Shown here: positions 8,854-17,431 of the stretch, piece after piece
Position numbering within the stretch: the stretch's first letter is position 1
Layout: every line of letters starts with the position of its first letter
Source: Streptomyces sp. NBC_01571
Lineage (GTDB): Bacteria; Actinomycetota; Actinomycetes; Streptomycetales; Streptomycetaceae
Assembly: GCF_026339875.1 (NCBI RefSeq)
Contig: NZ_JAPEPZ010000001.1
Location: 8,804,001-8,868,000 of the forward strand
Direction: 5' to 3'
Length of the DNA: 64,000 bases
Program-made: the position numbers and the translations under genes
Notes under the pieces: generated by a model
What the model saw: the letters and a program-made list of their open reading frames with translations, nothing else
What the model was told of the DNA's origin: nothing
The model's database searches: none

Positions 8854-9619
8854 CCAGGTGTCCCACATCCCCACCGTCATCGCGGACGAGCTGCACATCG
8901 TCTACCGCGTGAACGGCGCCAAGACCGGCAAGGGCAGCGCCACCGCCGCGCTCAGCCGCATCGTCAAGCGCGGCGAGGAACGGGGCGTGCGCAAGGTGCA
9001 CGCCGTCAAGGGCGTCTCCTTCACCGCCTACCGCGGCGAGGCCATCGGCCTGATCGGCTCCAACGGCTCCGGCAAATCCACGCTGCTGCGGGCCATCGCC
9101 GGACTGCTGCCCGCCGAGAAGGGCAAGGTCTACACCGACGGCCAGCCCTCCCTGCTCGGCGTGAACGCGGCCCTGATGAACGACCTGACGGGCGAGCGGA
9201 ACGTCATATTGGGCGGGCTCGCGATGGGCATGTCCCGCGAGCAGATCAGGGAGCGTTACCAGGAGATCGTCGACTTCTCGGGCATCAACGAGAAGGGCGA
9301 CTTCATCACGCTGCCGATGCGCACGTACTCCTCCGGCATGGCGGCCCGGCTGCGCTTCTCCATCGCGGCCGCCAAGGACCACGACGTACTGATGATCGAC
9401 GAGGCGCTGGCCACCGGCGACCGCTCCTTCCAGAAGCGCTCTGAGCAGCGGATCCGCGAGCTGCGCAAGAGCGCGGGCACGGTGTTTCTGGTCAGTCACA
9501 ACAACAAGTCGATCCGCGACACCTGCGACCGCGTGCTCTGGCTGGAGCGCGGTGAGCTGCGCATGGACGGGCCGACCGAAGAGGTCCTCAAGGAGTACGA
9601 GAAGTTCACGGGCAAATAA
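8846..9619 (+). CDS. ABC-2 type polysaccharide/teichoic acid exporter, ATPase
   Basis: A 257-residue ATP-binding subunit of the TagH/Wzt type. Walker A is GSNGSGKST, the signature region is YSSGMAARLRFS, and Walker B is VLMIDEAL followed by the switch His in FLVSHNN. The start is GTG 8846, preceded by AGAGAGG inside the permease gene, so translation is coupled. There is no C-terminal polymer-recognition domain. It is the last gene of the operon; a strong terminator follows 11 bp after its stop. Confidence 0.9.
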   Translation: MADQVSHIPTVIADELHIVYRVNGAKTGKGSATAALSRIVKRGEERGVRKVHAVKGVSFTAYRGEAIGLIGSNGSGKSTLLRAIAGLLPAEKGKVYTDGQPSLLGVNAALMNDLTGERNVILGGLAMGMSREQIRERYQEIVDFSGINEKGDFITLPMRTYSSGMAARLRFSIAAAKDHDVLMIDEALATGDRSFQKRSEQRIRELRKSAGTVFLVSHNNKSIRDTCDRVLWLERGELRMDGPTEEVLKEYEKFTGK

Positions 9620-9630
9620 CCCGTCTCGCC

Positions 9631-9664
9631 CAGGGCCCCGCCGGAACGGTTCGGCGGGGCCCTG
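9631..9664 (+). terminator. Terminator of the glycopolymer operon
   Basis: The arms CAGGGCCCCGCCG (9631-9643) and 9652-9664 are exact complements around an 8-nt loop. The hairpin separates the exporter genes from the hopanoid operon. Confidence 0.85.
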
Positions 9665-9977
9665 CGTCTGCAAAGGGAAAGCCAACTCCTGCTGTGCGTA
9701 GGAATCTTGACGCCAATCGGTGTGTTGTTGTGATGTGCAGGACACCCCGACGGTCCGTGCAGCGTTGTACAACGTAAGCTGTACCGGTGCTGAATCGCGC
9801 CAAGTGGGGCGATATTGCGCTACGCCCGGTACCCGCGCGCTGCGCGGACCTCCGGGCGGCGTGTCCGAAATGGGCAGTATTGGGTCGGCAGTGTAGAACG
9901 GGAGATGTGACGGCAATGGCTACGGAAACTCTCCAGCTCCGCGATGCGTGTGCCGTCCTCGCGCCGGGTGGCGAGCG
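9665..9977 (+). promoter_or_regulatory. Leader and promoter region of the hopanoid operon
   Basis: This stretch precedes hpnC. It contains a perfect 12-bp palindrome, CGTTGTACAACG, at 9763-9774, a good operator candidate. A possible promoter is TTGACG at 9707-9712 with TGATGT 18 bp on (9731-9736), but the -10 match is weak. A frame open from 9787 to 9981 has no coding character. Confidence 0.45.
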
Positions 9978-10880
9978 GTGACCGAAGCCGGGACGGCCCG
10001 CACCGGAGATCCGGAGCGCGGCACCCTCGACAAGGCCGCCGACGAGAACTTCCCCGTCGCGCCCTTCTTCCTGCCCAGGGCCTGGCGCGACGACCTGATG
10101 GCCGTCTACGGCTTCGCCCGCCTCGTCGACGACATCGGCGACGGCGATCTCGCCCCCGGCGGCACGGACGCCCGGCTGCTCGGCGTGTCGCCCGAGGAGG
10201 CCGAGGACCGCCTCGTGCTCCTCGACGCCCTCGAAGCGGACCTCCACCGGGTGTTCGACTCGACCCCGCTCCACCCCTTGCTGCGCCGCCTGCAGCCCAC
10301 GGTCCGCCGCTCCCGCCTCACCCCCGAGCCCTTCCTGGGCCTGATCGGGGCCAACCGCCAGGACCAGCTCGTCACGCGGTACGAGACGTACGACGACCTG
10401 CTGGCCTACTGCGAGCTGTCGGCCAATCCGGTCGGGCGCCTGGTCCTCTCGGTCACCGGCACCTCGACGCCCGAGCGGGTCCGCCGCTCCGACGCGGTGT
10501 GCACGGCGCTGCAGATCGTCGAGCACCTCCAGGACGTGGCCGAGGACCTCGGCCGCGACCGCATCTACCTGCCCGCCGAGGATATGAAGCGCTTCCATGT
10601 CCAGGAGGCGGATCTCGCCACGGCCACAGCAGGCGCATCGGTGCGCGCGCTGGTTGCATACGAAGCAGAACGCGCGCTCCACCTCCTGAATGAAGGCACC
10701 CCCCTCGTGGGTAGCGTCCACGGCAGGCTGAAGCTGCTGCTCGCGGGGTTCGTGGCAGGGGGAAGGGCGGCAATCCGTGCGATTGCCGTCGCTGAATACG
10801 ACGTACTTCCCGGCCCGCCCAAGCCCGGCAAGCTCCAGTTGCTGCGCGAGGTGGGAGTGACTCTGCGAGGAAAGGGGTGA
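9978..10880 (+). CDS. hpnC: Squalene synthase HpnC
   Basis: A 300-residue member of the squalene/phytoene synthase family. HpnC converts presqualene diphosphate to hydroxysqualene, the second step of the three-protein HpnCDE route to squalene. It shows the family's ENFPVAPFFLP opening, the first aspartate-rich motif in FARLVDDIGD and the second in EHLQDVAEDLGRDRIYLP. I chose GTG 9978 because the conserved sequence follows at once; an in-frame ATG at 9948 lies in unlike sequence. It is the first gene of the hopanoid operon and overlaps hpnD by 4 bp. Confidence 0.93.
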   Translation: MTEAGTARTGDPERGTLDKAADENFPVAPFFLPRAWRDDLMAVYGFARLVDDIGDGDLAPGGTDARLLGVSPEEAEDRLVLLDALEADLHRVFDSTPLHPLLRRLQPTVRRSRLTPEPFLGLIGANRQDQLVTRYETYDDLLAYCELSANPVGRLVLSVTGTSTPERVRRSDAVCTALQIVEHLQDVAEDLGRDRIYLPAEDMKRFHVQEADLATATAGASVRALVAYEAERALHLLNEGTPLVGSVHGRLKLLLAGFVAGGRAAIRAIAVAEYDVLPGPPKPGKLQLLREVGVTLRGKG

Positions 10881-11827
10881 TCCGGACCGTGGAGTCGGAA
10901 CAACACGTGTCCGCACCGGTACTCGCCGCTTACAGCTACTGCGAGGCAGTGACCGGTCAGCAGGCGCGTAATTTCGCGTACGGCATCCGACTTCTCCCGA
11001 CGCCCAAGCGTCGCGCGATGTCGGCGCTCTACGCGTTCTCACGGCGTGTCGACGACATCGGCGACGGCACGCTGGCACCGGATGTGAAGGCGGCCCGCCT
11101 CCAGGACACCAGGGCGCTGCTCACCCGGGTCCGTGAGGGCCGGGTCGACGAGGACGACACCGACCCGGTCGCGGTCGCCCTCAGTCACACCGCGGCGTAC
11201 TTCCCGGTGCCGCTCGGCGGCCTCGACGAGCTCATCGACGGCGTCCTGATGGACGTACGCGGTGAGACGTACGAGACCTGGGACGACCTGAAGGTGTACT
11301 GCCGGTGCGTGGCCGGGGCGATCGGGCGGCTCTCGCTCGGCGTTTTCGGTACGGAACCGGGGGCGCGCGGCGCCGAACGCGCGCCGGAGTATGCCGACAC
11401 GCTCGGGCTCGCGCTCCAGCTCACCAACATCCTGCGCGACGTACGTGAGGATGCCGCGGACGGGCGCACCTATCTGCCCGCCGACGACCTCGCCAAGTTC
11501 GGCTGCTCGGCCGGGTTCAACGGGTCGAAGCCGCCGGAGGGCTCCGACTTCGCGGGCCTGGTGCACTTCGAGGTGAGACGGGCCCGCACCCTCTTCGCGG
11601 AGGGCTACCGGTTGCTGCCCATGCTGGACCGGCGCAGCGGCGCCTGCGTCGCGGCCATGGCCGGCATCTACCGGCGGCTGCTGGACCGCATCGAGCGGGA
11701 GCCGGAGGCCGTGCTGCGCGGCCGCGTCTCGCTGCCGGGCCGGGAAAAGGCGTACGTCGCCGTGCGCGGCCTCTCCGGCCTGGACGCGCGGCACGTGTCC
11801 CGCCGCACCGTCAGGAGGCGCACCTGA
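10877..11827 (+). CDS. hpnD: Presqualene diphosphate synthase HpnD
   Basis: A 316-residue squalene/phytoene synthase family enzyme that condenses two farnesyl diphosphates to presqualene diphosphate. The motif FSRRVDDIGDG and the second DxxxD in LTNILRDVREDAADGRTYLP are intact, as is the N-terminal NFAYGIRLLP. It starts at GTG 10877, overlapping hpnC by 4 bp, and its TGA overlaps the ATG of the next small gene. This places HpnC, HpnD, the 46-aa protein and HpnE in one coupled translation unit. Confidence 0.93.
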   Translation: MIRTVESEQHVSAPVLAAYSYCEAVTGQQARNFAYGIRLLPTPKRRAMSALYAFSRRVDDIGDGTLAPDVKAARLQDTRALLTRVREGRVDEDDTDPVAVALSHTAAYFPVPLGGLDELIDGVLMDVRGETYETWDDLKVYCRCVAGAIGRLSLGVFGTEPGARGAERAPEYADTLGLALQLTNILRDVREDAADGRTYLPADDLAKFGCSAGFNGSKPPEGSDFAGLVHFEVRRARTLFAEGYRLLPMLDRRSGACVAAMAGIYRRLLDRIEREPEAVLRGRVSLPGREKAYVAVRGLSGLDARHVSRRTVRRRT

Positions 11828-11967
11828 TGGACAATCTGGGCCAAGGTGATTCCACCGGAGGAAAGCGGCACGCAACCCTCCGGCGGTCCGTGGCGTCCCT
11901 GACTGCGACGGCCGGTCGTACACCGTTCGAGGATCGCGGCGGGCCGAAGGGGGAGGGCACACGATGA
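11827..11967 (+). CDS. 46-aa conserved small protein between hpnD and hpnE (DUF6380-like)
   Basis: A small frame from ATG 11827 to TGA 11967, beginning MDNLGQGDSTGGKRHATLRR and ending GGPKGEGTR. Its start overlaps the hpnD stop (TGATG) and its stop overlaps the hpnE start (ATGA), so it fills the gap exactly. The peptide is basic and rich in Gly, Arg and Ser, with no membrane segment. It resembles from memory the short Streptomyces proteins labelled DUF6380, which have no known function. The double overlap is the main reason to call it real; it may matter mainly for relaying ribosomes to hpnE. Confidence 0.6.
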   Translation: MDNLGQGDSTGGKRHATLRRSVASLTATAGRTPFEDRGGPKGEGTR

Positions 11968-13505
11968 GCGAGGCCACGCAGCCGGGGGAGCCGGACGCGG
12001 ACGGTCCGGCCGGCGCGGGCCGCTCCGGGACGCCCGCCGGTGCGGCCGGCCCCGGGACATCCGCCGTGGTCGTCGGTGGCGGGCTCGCCGGGATCACCGC
12101 CGCCCTCTCGCTCGCCGACGCCGGGGTGCGCGTGACGCTGCTCGAAGGCAGGCCGCGGCTGGGCGGGCTGGCCTTCTCCTTCCAGCGCGGCGAGCTCACC
12201 GTGGACAACGGCCAGCACGTGTTCCTGCGCTGCTGCACCGCCTACCGGTGGTTCCTCGACCGCATCGACGCGACCTCGCTGGCGCCGGTGCAGGACCGTC
12301 TCGACGTGCCCGTTCTCGACGCGGAGGGCACTCCGGGACGACGGCTCGGCAGAATCGGCCGCACCGCGCTGCCGGTGCCGCTGCATCTCGCACGCAGCCT
12401 GGCGACCTATCAGCATCTGTCGCTCACCGAGCGCGCCAAGGTCGGCCGTGCCGCTCTGGCGCTCAAGGCGCTCGACCTCGACGATCCGGCGCTCGACGAC
12501 CAGGACTTCGGCAGCTGGCTCGCCGGGCACGGCCAGTCGGAGCGTGCCGTCGAGGCACTGTGGGACCTGGTGGGGGTCGCCACCCTCAACGCGGTGGCCG
12601 GCGACTCGTCGCTCGGGCTCGCCGCGATGGTGTTCAAGACCGGTCTGCTGTCCGACCCGGGCGCGGCCGACATCGGCTGGGCGCGCGTCCCGCTGGGCGA
12701 ACTGCACGACACACTGGCCCGCAAGGCGCTCGACTCCGCGGGCGTCCGTACCGAGGTCCGTACACGAGTCACCTCCATCTCCCTCAACGAGAACGGGCGT
12801 TGGAGCGTTCAGGTTCCCGGCGGGACATTCGACGCGGACACCGTGGTGCTCGCCGTACCCCAGCGCGAGGCGCACGATCTGCTGCCCGCGGGCGCGCTGG
12901 ACGCCCCCGAGCGACTCCTGGAGATCGGCACCGCGCCGATCCTCAACGTCCACGTGGTCTACGACCGCAAGGTGCTCACGCGTCCGTTCTTCGCCGCGCT
13001 CGGCTCCCCGGTGCAGTGGGTCTTCGACCGCACCGAGGCGTCCGGACTGCGGGAGGGGCAGTACCTGGCCCTGTCCCAGTCGGCCGCGCAGCACGAGATC
13101 GACGAGACCGTCGCCGTGCTGCGCGAGCGCTATCTGACGGAGCTGGAGCGGCTGCTGCCCGCTGCCCGCGACGCCGAGGTGAAGGACTTCTTCGTGACCC
13201 GGGAGCGCACCGCGACGTTCGCCCCCGCCCCTGGCGTCGGGCGGCTGCGGCCCGGCGCCCGCACCAAGGCTCCCGGCCTGTATCTGGCCGGCGCGTGGAC
13301 CGCCACCGGGTGGCCCGCGACCATGGAGAGCGCGGTCCGCAGCGGTGCCGGAGCGGCCGGAGCCGCGCTGGGCGCCCTGGGCCGGCCCCGCGATCACCTC
13401 CTCGCGTTCGAGGAGACGGCCCCCACCCTGCCGGGAGACACCCCTCGGGCCCCCGGCCGAACACCGGCGGGAACCGGCGCTTCGCCGCGAGGTGGACTCA
13501 GGTGA
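11964..13505 (+). CDS. hpnE: Hydroxysqualene dehydroxylase HpnE
   Basis: A 513-residue FAD-dependent amine-oxidase/desaturase-like protein that reduces hydroxysqualene to squalene. After about 30 low-complexity residues comes the FAD-binding motif AVVVGGGLAGITAALSLADA with the Glu of LLEGRPRLGG. The C-terminal FAD motif is APGLYLAGAWTATGWPATME. The last 50 residues are Pro/Arg-rich and probably disordered. It has been labelled phytoene dehydrogenase in older annotations, but its place beside hpnC/hpnD identifies it. Confidence 0.92.
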   Translation: MSEATQPGEPDADGPAGAGRSGTPAGAAGPGTSAVVVGGGLAGITAALSLADAGVRVTLLEGRPRLGGLAFSFQRGELTVDNGQHVFLRCCTAYRWFLDRIDATSLAPVQDRLDVPVLDAEGTPGRRLGRIGRTALPVPLHLARSLATYQHLSLTERAKVGRAALALKALDLDDPALDDQDFGSWLAGHGQSERAVEALWDLVGVATLNAVAGDSSLGLAAMVFKTGLLSDPGAADIGWARVPLGELHDTLARKALDSAGVRTEVRTRVTSISLNENGRWSVQVPGGTFDADTVVLAVPQREAHDLLPAGALDAPERLLEIGTAPILNVHVVYDRKVLTRPFFAALGSPVQWVFDRTEASGLREGQYLALSQSAAQHEIDETVAVLRERYLTELERLLPAARDAEVKDFFVTRERTATFAPAPGVGRLRPGARTKAPGLYLAGAWTATGWPATMESAVRSGAGAAGAALGALGRPRDHLLAFEETAPTLPGDTPRAPGRTPAGTGASPRGGLR

Positions 13506-13564
13506 GGGTCGAGCAGCGCGCGGTGGACCCCCGCACCCCCGGTACCGCAACAAGAGGAGAGACT

Positions 13565-14632
13565 GTGCCCACTGTGCCCCCGGCCGAATCGGCTGCCGAC
13601 GCGGTGGACGTGACCGCGCTCCTGGAGCGCGGCCGGACCCTGGCCACACCGGTGCTGAAAGCGGCCGTCGACCGCCTGGCGTCGCCCATGGACACCGTCG
13701 CCGCCTACCACTTCGGCTGGATCGACGCAGCGGGCAACCCCGCCGACGGCGACGGGGGCAAGGCCGTGCGCCCGGCGCTGGCCGTCCTGTCCGCGCAGGC
13801 CGCGGGCGCCGCCCCGGAGGTCGGCGTGCCCGGCGCGGTCGCGGTGGAGCTGGTGCACAACTTCTCGCTGCTGCACGACGACCTCATGGACGGCGACGAG
13901 CAGCGCCGCCACCGCGACACCGTCTGGAAGGTGCACGGCCCCGCCCAGGCGATCCTGGTCGGCGACGCCCTGTTCGCGCTGGCCAACGAGGTCCTCCTCG
14001 AACTCGGCACCGCCGAGGCCGGCCGCGCCACCCGCCGCCTGACCACCGCCACCCGGGCCCTCATCGACGGCCAGGCACAGGACATCTCCTACGAGCACCG
14101 CGACCGGGTCAGCGTCGAGGAGTGCCTGGAGATGGAGGGCAACAAGACGGGCGCCCTGCTCGCCTGCGCCTGCTCGATCGGCGCGGTCCTCGGCGGCGCG
14201 GACGACCGCACCGCCGACACGCTGGAACGATACGGCTACCACCTCGGCCTGGCCTTCCAGGCCGTCGACGACCTGCTCGGCATCTGGGGCGACCCGGAGG
14301 CCACCGGCAAGCAGACCTGGAGCGATCTGCGCCAGCGCAAGAAGTCCCTGCCGGTCGTGGCGGCGCTCGCCGCGGGCGGCCCCGCCTCGGAGCGGCTCGG
14401 CCGGCTGCTCGCCGAGGACGCCAAGGCCAGCGACTTCGAGAACTTCTCCGAGGAGGAGTTCGCGGCCCGCGCCGCGCTCATCGAGGAGGCGGGCGGCCGC
14501 GAGTGGACCGCCCAGGAGGCACGCCGTCAGCACACCATCGCCATCGAGGCCCTGAACGCCGTCGAGATGTCCGACGAGGTGCGGGCCCAACTCGTCGCGC
14601 TCGCCGACTTCGTCGTCGTACGAAAGAGATGA
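13565..14632 (+). CDS. Polyprenyl (farnesyl) diphosphate synthase
   Basis: A 355-residue all-trans prenyl diphosphate synthase. The first aspartate-rich motif is D105-D106-L-M-D109 in SLLHDDLMDGDEQRR, and the second starts at D235-D236 in FQAVDDLLGIWGD. It should make the farnesyl diphosphate used by HpnD. I placed the start at GTG 13565 because GAGGAGAG precedes it; an in-frame GTG at 13502 overlaps the hpnE stop and would add 21 residues. Chain length is not certain from sequence. Confidence 0.9.
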   Translation: MPTVPPAESAADAVDVTALLERGRTLATPVLKAAVDRLASPMDTVAAYHFGWIDAAGNPADGDGGKAVRPALAVLSAQAAGAAPEVGVPGAVAVELVHNFSLLHDDLMDGDEQRRHRDTVWKVHGPAQAILVGDALFALANEVLLELGTAEAGRATRRLTTATRALIDGQAQDISYEHRDRVSVEECLEMEGNKTGALLACACSIGAVLGGADDRTADTLERYGYHLGLAFQAVDDLLGIWGDPEATGKQTWSDLRQRKKSLPVVAALAAGGPASERLGRLLAEDAKASDFENFSEEEFAARAALIEEAGGREWTAQEARRQHTIAIEALNAVEMSDEVRAQLVALADFVVVRKR

Positions 14633-14781
14633 TCACTATCGGTCGAATAATCCTCGCGTAGTCGCCGGCCGGTGTCTCCCCGGGTTCTCCGCTCCGTACG
14701 AGAACAGGGGACCCATGAGAGCGACGCACCGGCCGACGGCGGACCCACAGCAGAGACGTACCACTGCACGAAGGGGAAGCC

Positions 14782-16785
14782 ATGACAGCGACGACCGACG
14801 GAAGCACCGGGGCACTGCCGCCCCGCGCGGCCGCGGCCAGCGAAATCCAGCCAGAGACGACTCCCGTGGCGGCCGGGACAGTCGAGACCCGAGACGTCGC
14901 CAAGCACGCCATACAGCGTGCCACCGGCTACCTGCTCTCGCGGCAGGACGCCGAGGGCTGGTGGAAGGGCGACCTCGAGACGAACGTCACGATGGACGCC
15001 GAGGACCTGCTCCTGCGCCAGTTCCTGGGAATCCTCGACGAGACGACCACCCACGCCGCCGGTCTGTTCATCCGCGGCGAGCAGCGCGAGGACGGCGCCT
15101 GGGCCACTTTCTACCGTGGCCCGGGCGACATCTCCGCCACCGTCGAGGCGTACGTCGCCCTGCGGCTGGCCGGGGACGCCCCCGACGCGCCGCACATGAC
15201 GAAGGCCGCCGCGTGGGTCCGTGAGCGGGGCGGCATCGCCTCGGCCCGCGTCTTCACCCGGATCTGGCTCGCCCTGTTCGGCTGGTGGAAGTGGGACGAC
15301 CTCCCCGAACTCCCGCCGGAACTCATCTACTTCCCGAAGTGGATGCCACTCAACATCTACGACTTCGGATGCTGGGCGCGGCAGACGATCGTGCCGCTCA
15401 CCATCGTCTCGGCGAAGCGACCTGTGCGGCCCGCGCCGTTCCCGCTGGACGAGCTGCACACCGACCCGGGCAATCCCAGTCCGCTCAGGCCCACGGCCCC
15501 CATGGCGAGTTGGAACGGCGTCTTCCAGCGGCTGGACAAGGCGCTGCACCAGTACCGCAAGGTCGCGCCGGGGCCGCTGCGCCGTGCCGCCATGAACGCG
15601 GCGGCTCGCTGGATCATCGAACGGCAGGAGAACGACGGCTGTTGGGGCGGTATCCAGCCGCCCGCGGTGTACTCCGTCATCGCGCTCCACCTGCTCGGCT
15701 ACGACCTCGACCACCCGGTGATGCGCGCCGGGTTGGAGTCCCTGGACCGCTTCACGGTCTGGCGCGAGGACGGGGCCCGGATGATCGAGGCCTGCCAGTC
15801 GCCCGTGTGGGACACCTGCCTGGCGACCATCGCGCTCGCCGACGCGGGCCTGCCGGCCGACCATCCGCAGCTGGTCAAGGCCGCGGACTGGATGCTCGGC
15901 GAGGAGATCGTCAGACCCGGCGACTGGTCGGTGAAGCGGCCTCATCTCCCGCCGGGAGGCTGGGCGTTCGAGTTCCACAACGACAACTACCCCGACATCG
16001 ACGACACCGCCGAGGTGGTCCTCGCGCTGCGCCGTGTGCGCCATCACGACCCGGAACGCCTCGAGAAGGCGATCGGGCGCGGGGTGCGCTGGAACCTCGG
16101 CATGCAGTCCAAGGACGGCGGCTGGGGCGCGTTCGACGTCGACAACACCAGCTCCTTCCCCAACCGGCTGCCGTTCTGCGACTTCGGCGAGGTGATCGAC
16201 CCGCCGTCCGCGGACGTCACCGCGCATGTGGTGGAGATGCTCGCGGTGGAGGGCCTCTCGCACGACCCGCGCACCCGCCGGGGCATCGAGTGGCTGCTCG
16301 CCGAACAGGAGCCGAACGGCTCCTGGTTCGGGCGCTGGGGCGTCAACTACATCTACGGCACGGGATCGGTGGTGCCCGCCCTGGCGGCCGCCGGACTGCC
16401 CGCCTCGCACCCGGCGATCCGCCGGGCGGTCGGCTGGCTGGAGACCGTCCAGAACGAGGACGGCGGCTGGGGCGAGGACCTGCGCTCCTACGACGACGCC
16501 GCCGAGTGGAGCGGCAAAGGCGCCTCGACCGCCTCGCAGACCGGGTGGGCGCTGCTCGCGCTGCTCGCGGCCGGGGAGCGCGACTCCAAGGCCGTGGAGC
16601 GCGGTATCGCCTGGCTCGCGGAGACCCAGCTGCCCGACGGCTCCTGGGACGAGCCGTACTTCACCGGCACCGGGTTCCCGTGGGACTTCTCGATCAACTA
16701 CCACCTCTACCGGCAGGTCTTCCCGCTCACCGCGCTCGGCCGCTATGTCAACGGCGAGCCGTTCGCCGAGGTCAAGGGGGGTTGA
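14782..16785 (+). CDS. shc: Squalene-hopene cyclase
   Basis: A 667-residue class II triterpene cyclase that folds squalene into hopene and hopanol. The protonating motif is D405-I-D407-D408-T-A. Several QW repeats are visible, such as QREDGAW, QENDGCWGG, QSKDGGWGAFD, QEPNGSWFGRWG, QNEDGGWGED and QLPDGSWDE. The first 40 residues are a low-complexity extension. It is a monotopic membrane enzyme. The ATG at 14782 follows GAAGGGGAAGCC. The 149-bp gap after the prenyl synthase is the largest inside the operon and could hold an internal promoter. Confidence 0.96.
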   Translation: MTATTDGSTGALPPRAAAASEIQPETTPVAAGTVETRDVAKHAIQRATGYLLSRQDAEGWWKGDLETNVTMDAEDLLLRQFLGILDETTTHAAGLFIRGEQREDGAWATFYRGPGDISATVEAYVALRLAGDAPDAPHMTKAAAWVRERGGIASARVFTRIWLALFGWWKWDDLPELPPELIYFPKWMPLNIYDFGCWARQTIVPLTIVSAKRPVRPAPFPLDELHTDPGNPSPLRPTAPMASWNGVFQRLDKALHQYRKVAPGPLRRAAMNAAARWIIERQENDGCWGGIQPPAVYSVIALHLLGYDLDHPVMRAGLESLDRFTVWREDGARMIEACQSPVWDTCLATIALADAGLPADHPQLVKAADWMLGEEIVRPGDWSVKRPHLPPGGWAFEFHNDNYPDIDDTAEVVLALRRVRHHDPERLEKAIGRGVRWNLGMQSKDGGWGAFDVDNTSSFPNRLPFCDFGEVIDPPSADVTAHVVEMLAVEGLSHDPRTRRGIEWLLAEQEPNGSWFGRWGVNYIYGTGSVVPALAAAGLPASHPAIRRAVGWLETVQNEDGGWGEDLRSYDDAAEWSGKGASTASQTGWALLALLAAGERDSKAVERGIAWLAETQLPDGSWDEPYFTGTGFPWDFSINYHLYRQVFPLTALGRYVNGEPFAEVKGG

Positions 16786-17426
16786 TGAGCACGAAGCCCG
16801 AACCGGCCCCGCTGCTGATCGCCTGCGCGCTCGGCATCGAGCACCTCGCCCTGCGCACCGGCGACCGGAGCGGTTCCGACGGGCCCGTCACCGTCCTGCG
16901 CACCGGCATGGGACCAAGGGCCGCGGAGCTCTCGCTGGGCCGGGTCCTCGCCGGCCCGGCGCTGCGCGAGGCCGCCGTCCTGGCCACGGGCTTCTGCGCG
17001 GGGCTCGCCCCGGGCATGCACCCCGGCGACCTGGTGGTCGCCGAGGAGACCCGGGACCGGCGCGGGAGCACTCCGTGCGTGGGCACGGAGCTGCTGGTCA
17101 AGGAGCTGGTGCGCGCCGTGCCCGGGCGCACCGTCCATACGGGGCCGCTCACCGGCTCCGACCACGTCGTCCGCGGTCACGAACGGTCGGACCTGTTCGC
17201 GACCGGCGCCATCGCGGTCGACATGGAGTCCGCGGCCACGCTGTACAGCGCCGTCCGCGCGGGCCCCCGTCCGGTTGCGGCCGTCCGGGTGGTCGTGGAC
17301 GCTCCAGAACATGAACTCGTCCGTATCGGCACGGTGCGCGGAGGAATATCAGCCTTCCGTGTTCTTCGTGCCATCCTTCCCGCTTTCTTTGAATGGCACC
17401 GTTCTTTGCTGCTCCCTCGGAGGTGA
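16785..17426 (+). CDS. hpnG: HpnG-like nucleoside phosphorylase
   Basis: A 213-residue protein of the nucleoside phosphorylase superfamily. HpnG removes adenine from adenosylhopane to form ribosylhopane. It shows LATGFCAGLAPGMHPGDLV and the purine-site motif AVDMESAA. The ATG overlaps the shc stop as TGATG. Such proteins in Streptomyces have sometimes been mislabelled as HMBPP reductase; no iron-sulphur cysteine set is present, so I reject that name. Confidence 0.82.
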   Translation: MSTKPEPAPLLIACALGIEHLALRTGDRSGSDGPVTVLRTGMGPRAAELSLGRVLAGPALREAAVLATGFCAGLAPGMHPGDLVVAEETRDRRGSTPCVGTELLVKELVRAVPGRTVHTGPLTGSDHVVRGHERSDLFATGAIAVDMESAATLYSAVRAGPRPVAAVRVVVDAPEHELVRIGTVRGGISAFRVLRAILPAFFEWHRSLLLPRR

Positions 17427-17431
17427 GCCAT

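Noticed and set aside
14633..14781. Short frames between the prenyl synthase and shc
   Set aside because: They have no ribosome site and end after a few codons or run out of phase into shc.
16785..17426. HMBPP reductase (IspH) as the product
   Set aside because: There are no iron-sulphur cysteines; the VDMESA motif and operon position fit an HpnG-type phosphorylase.
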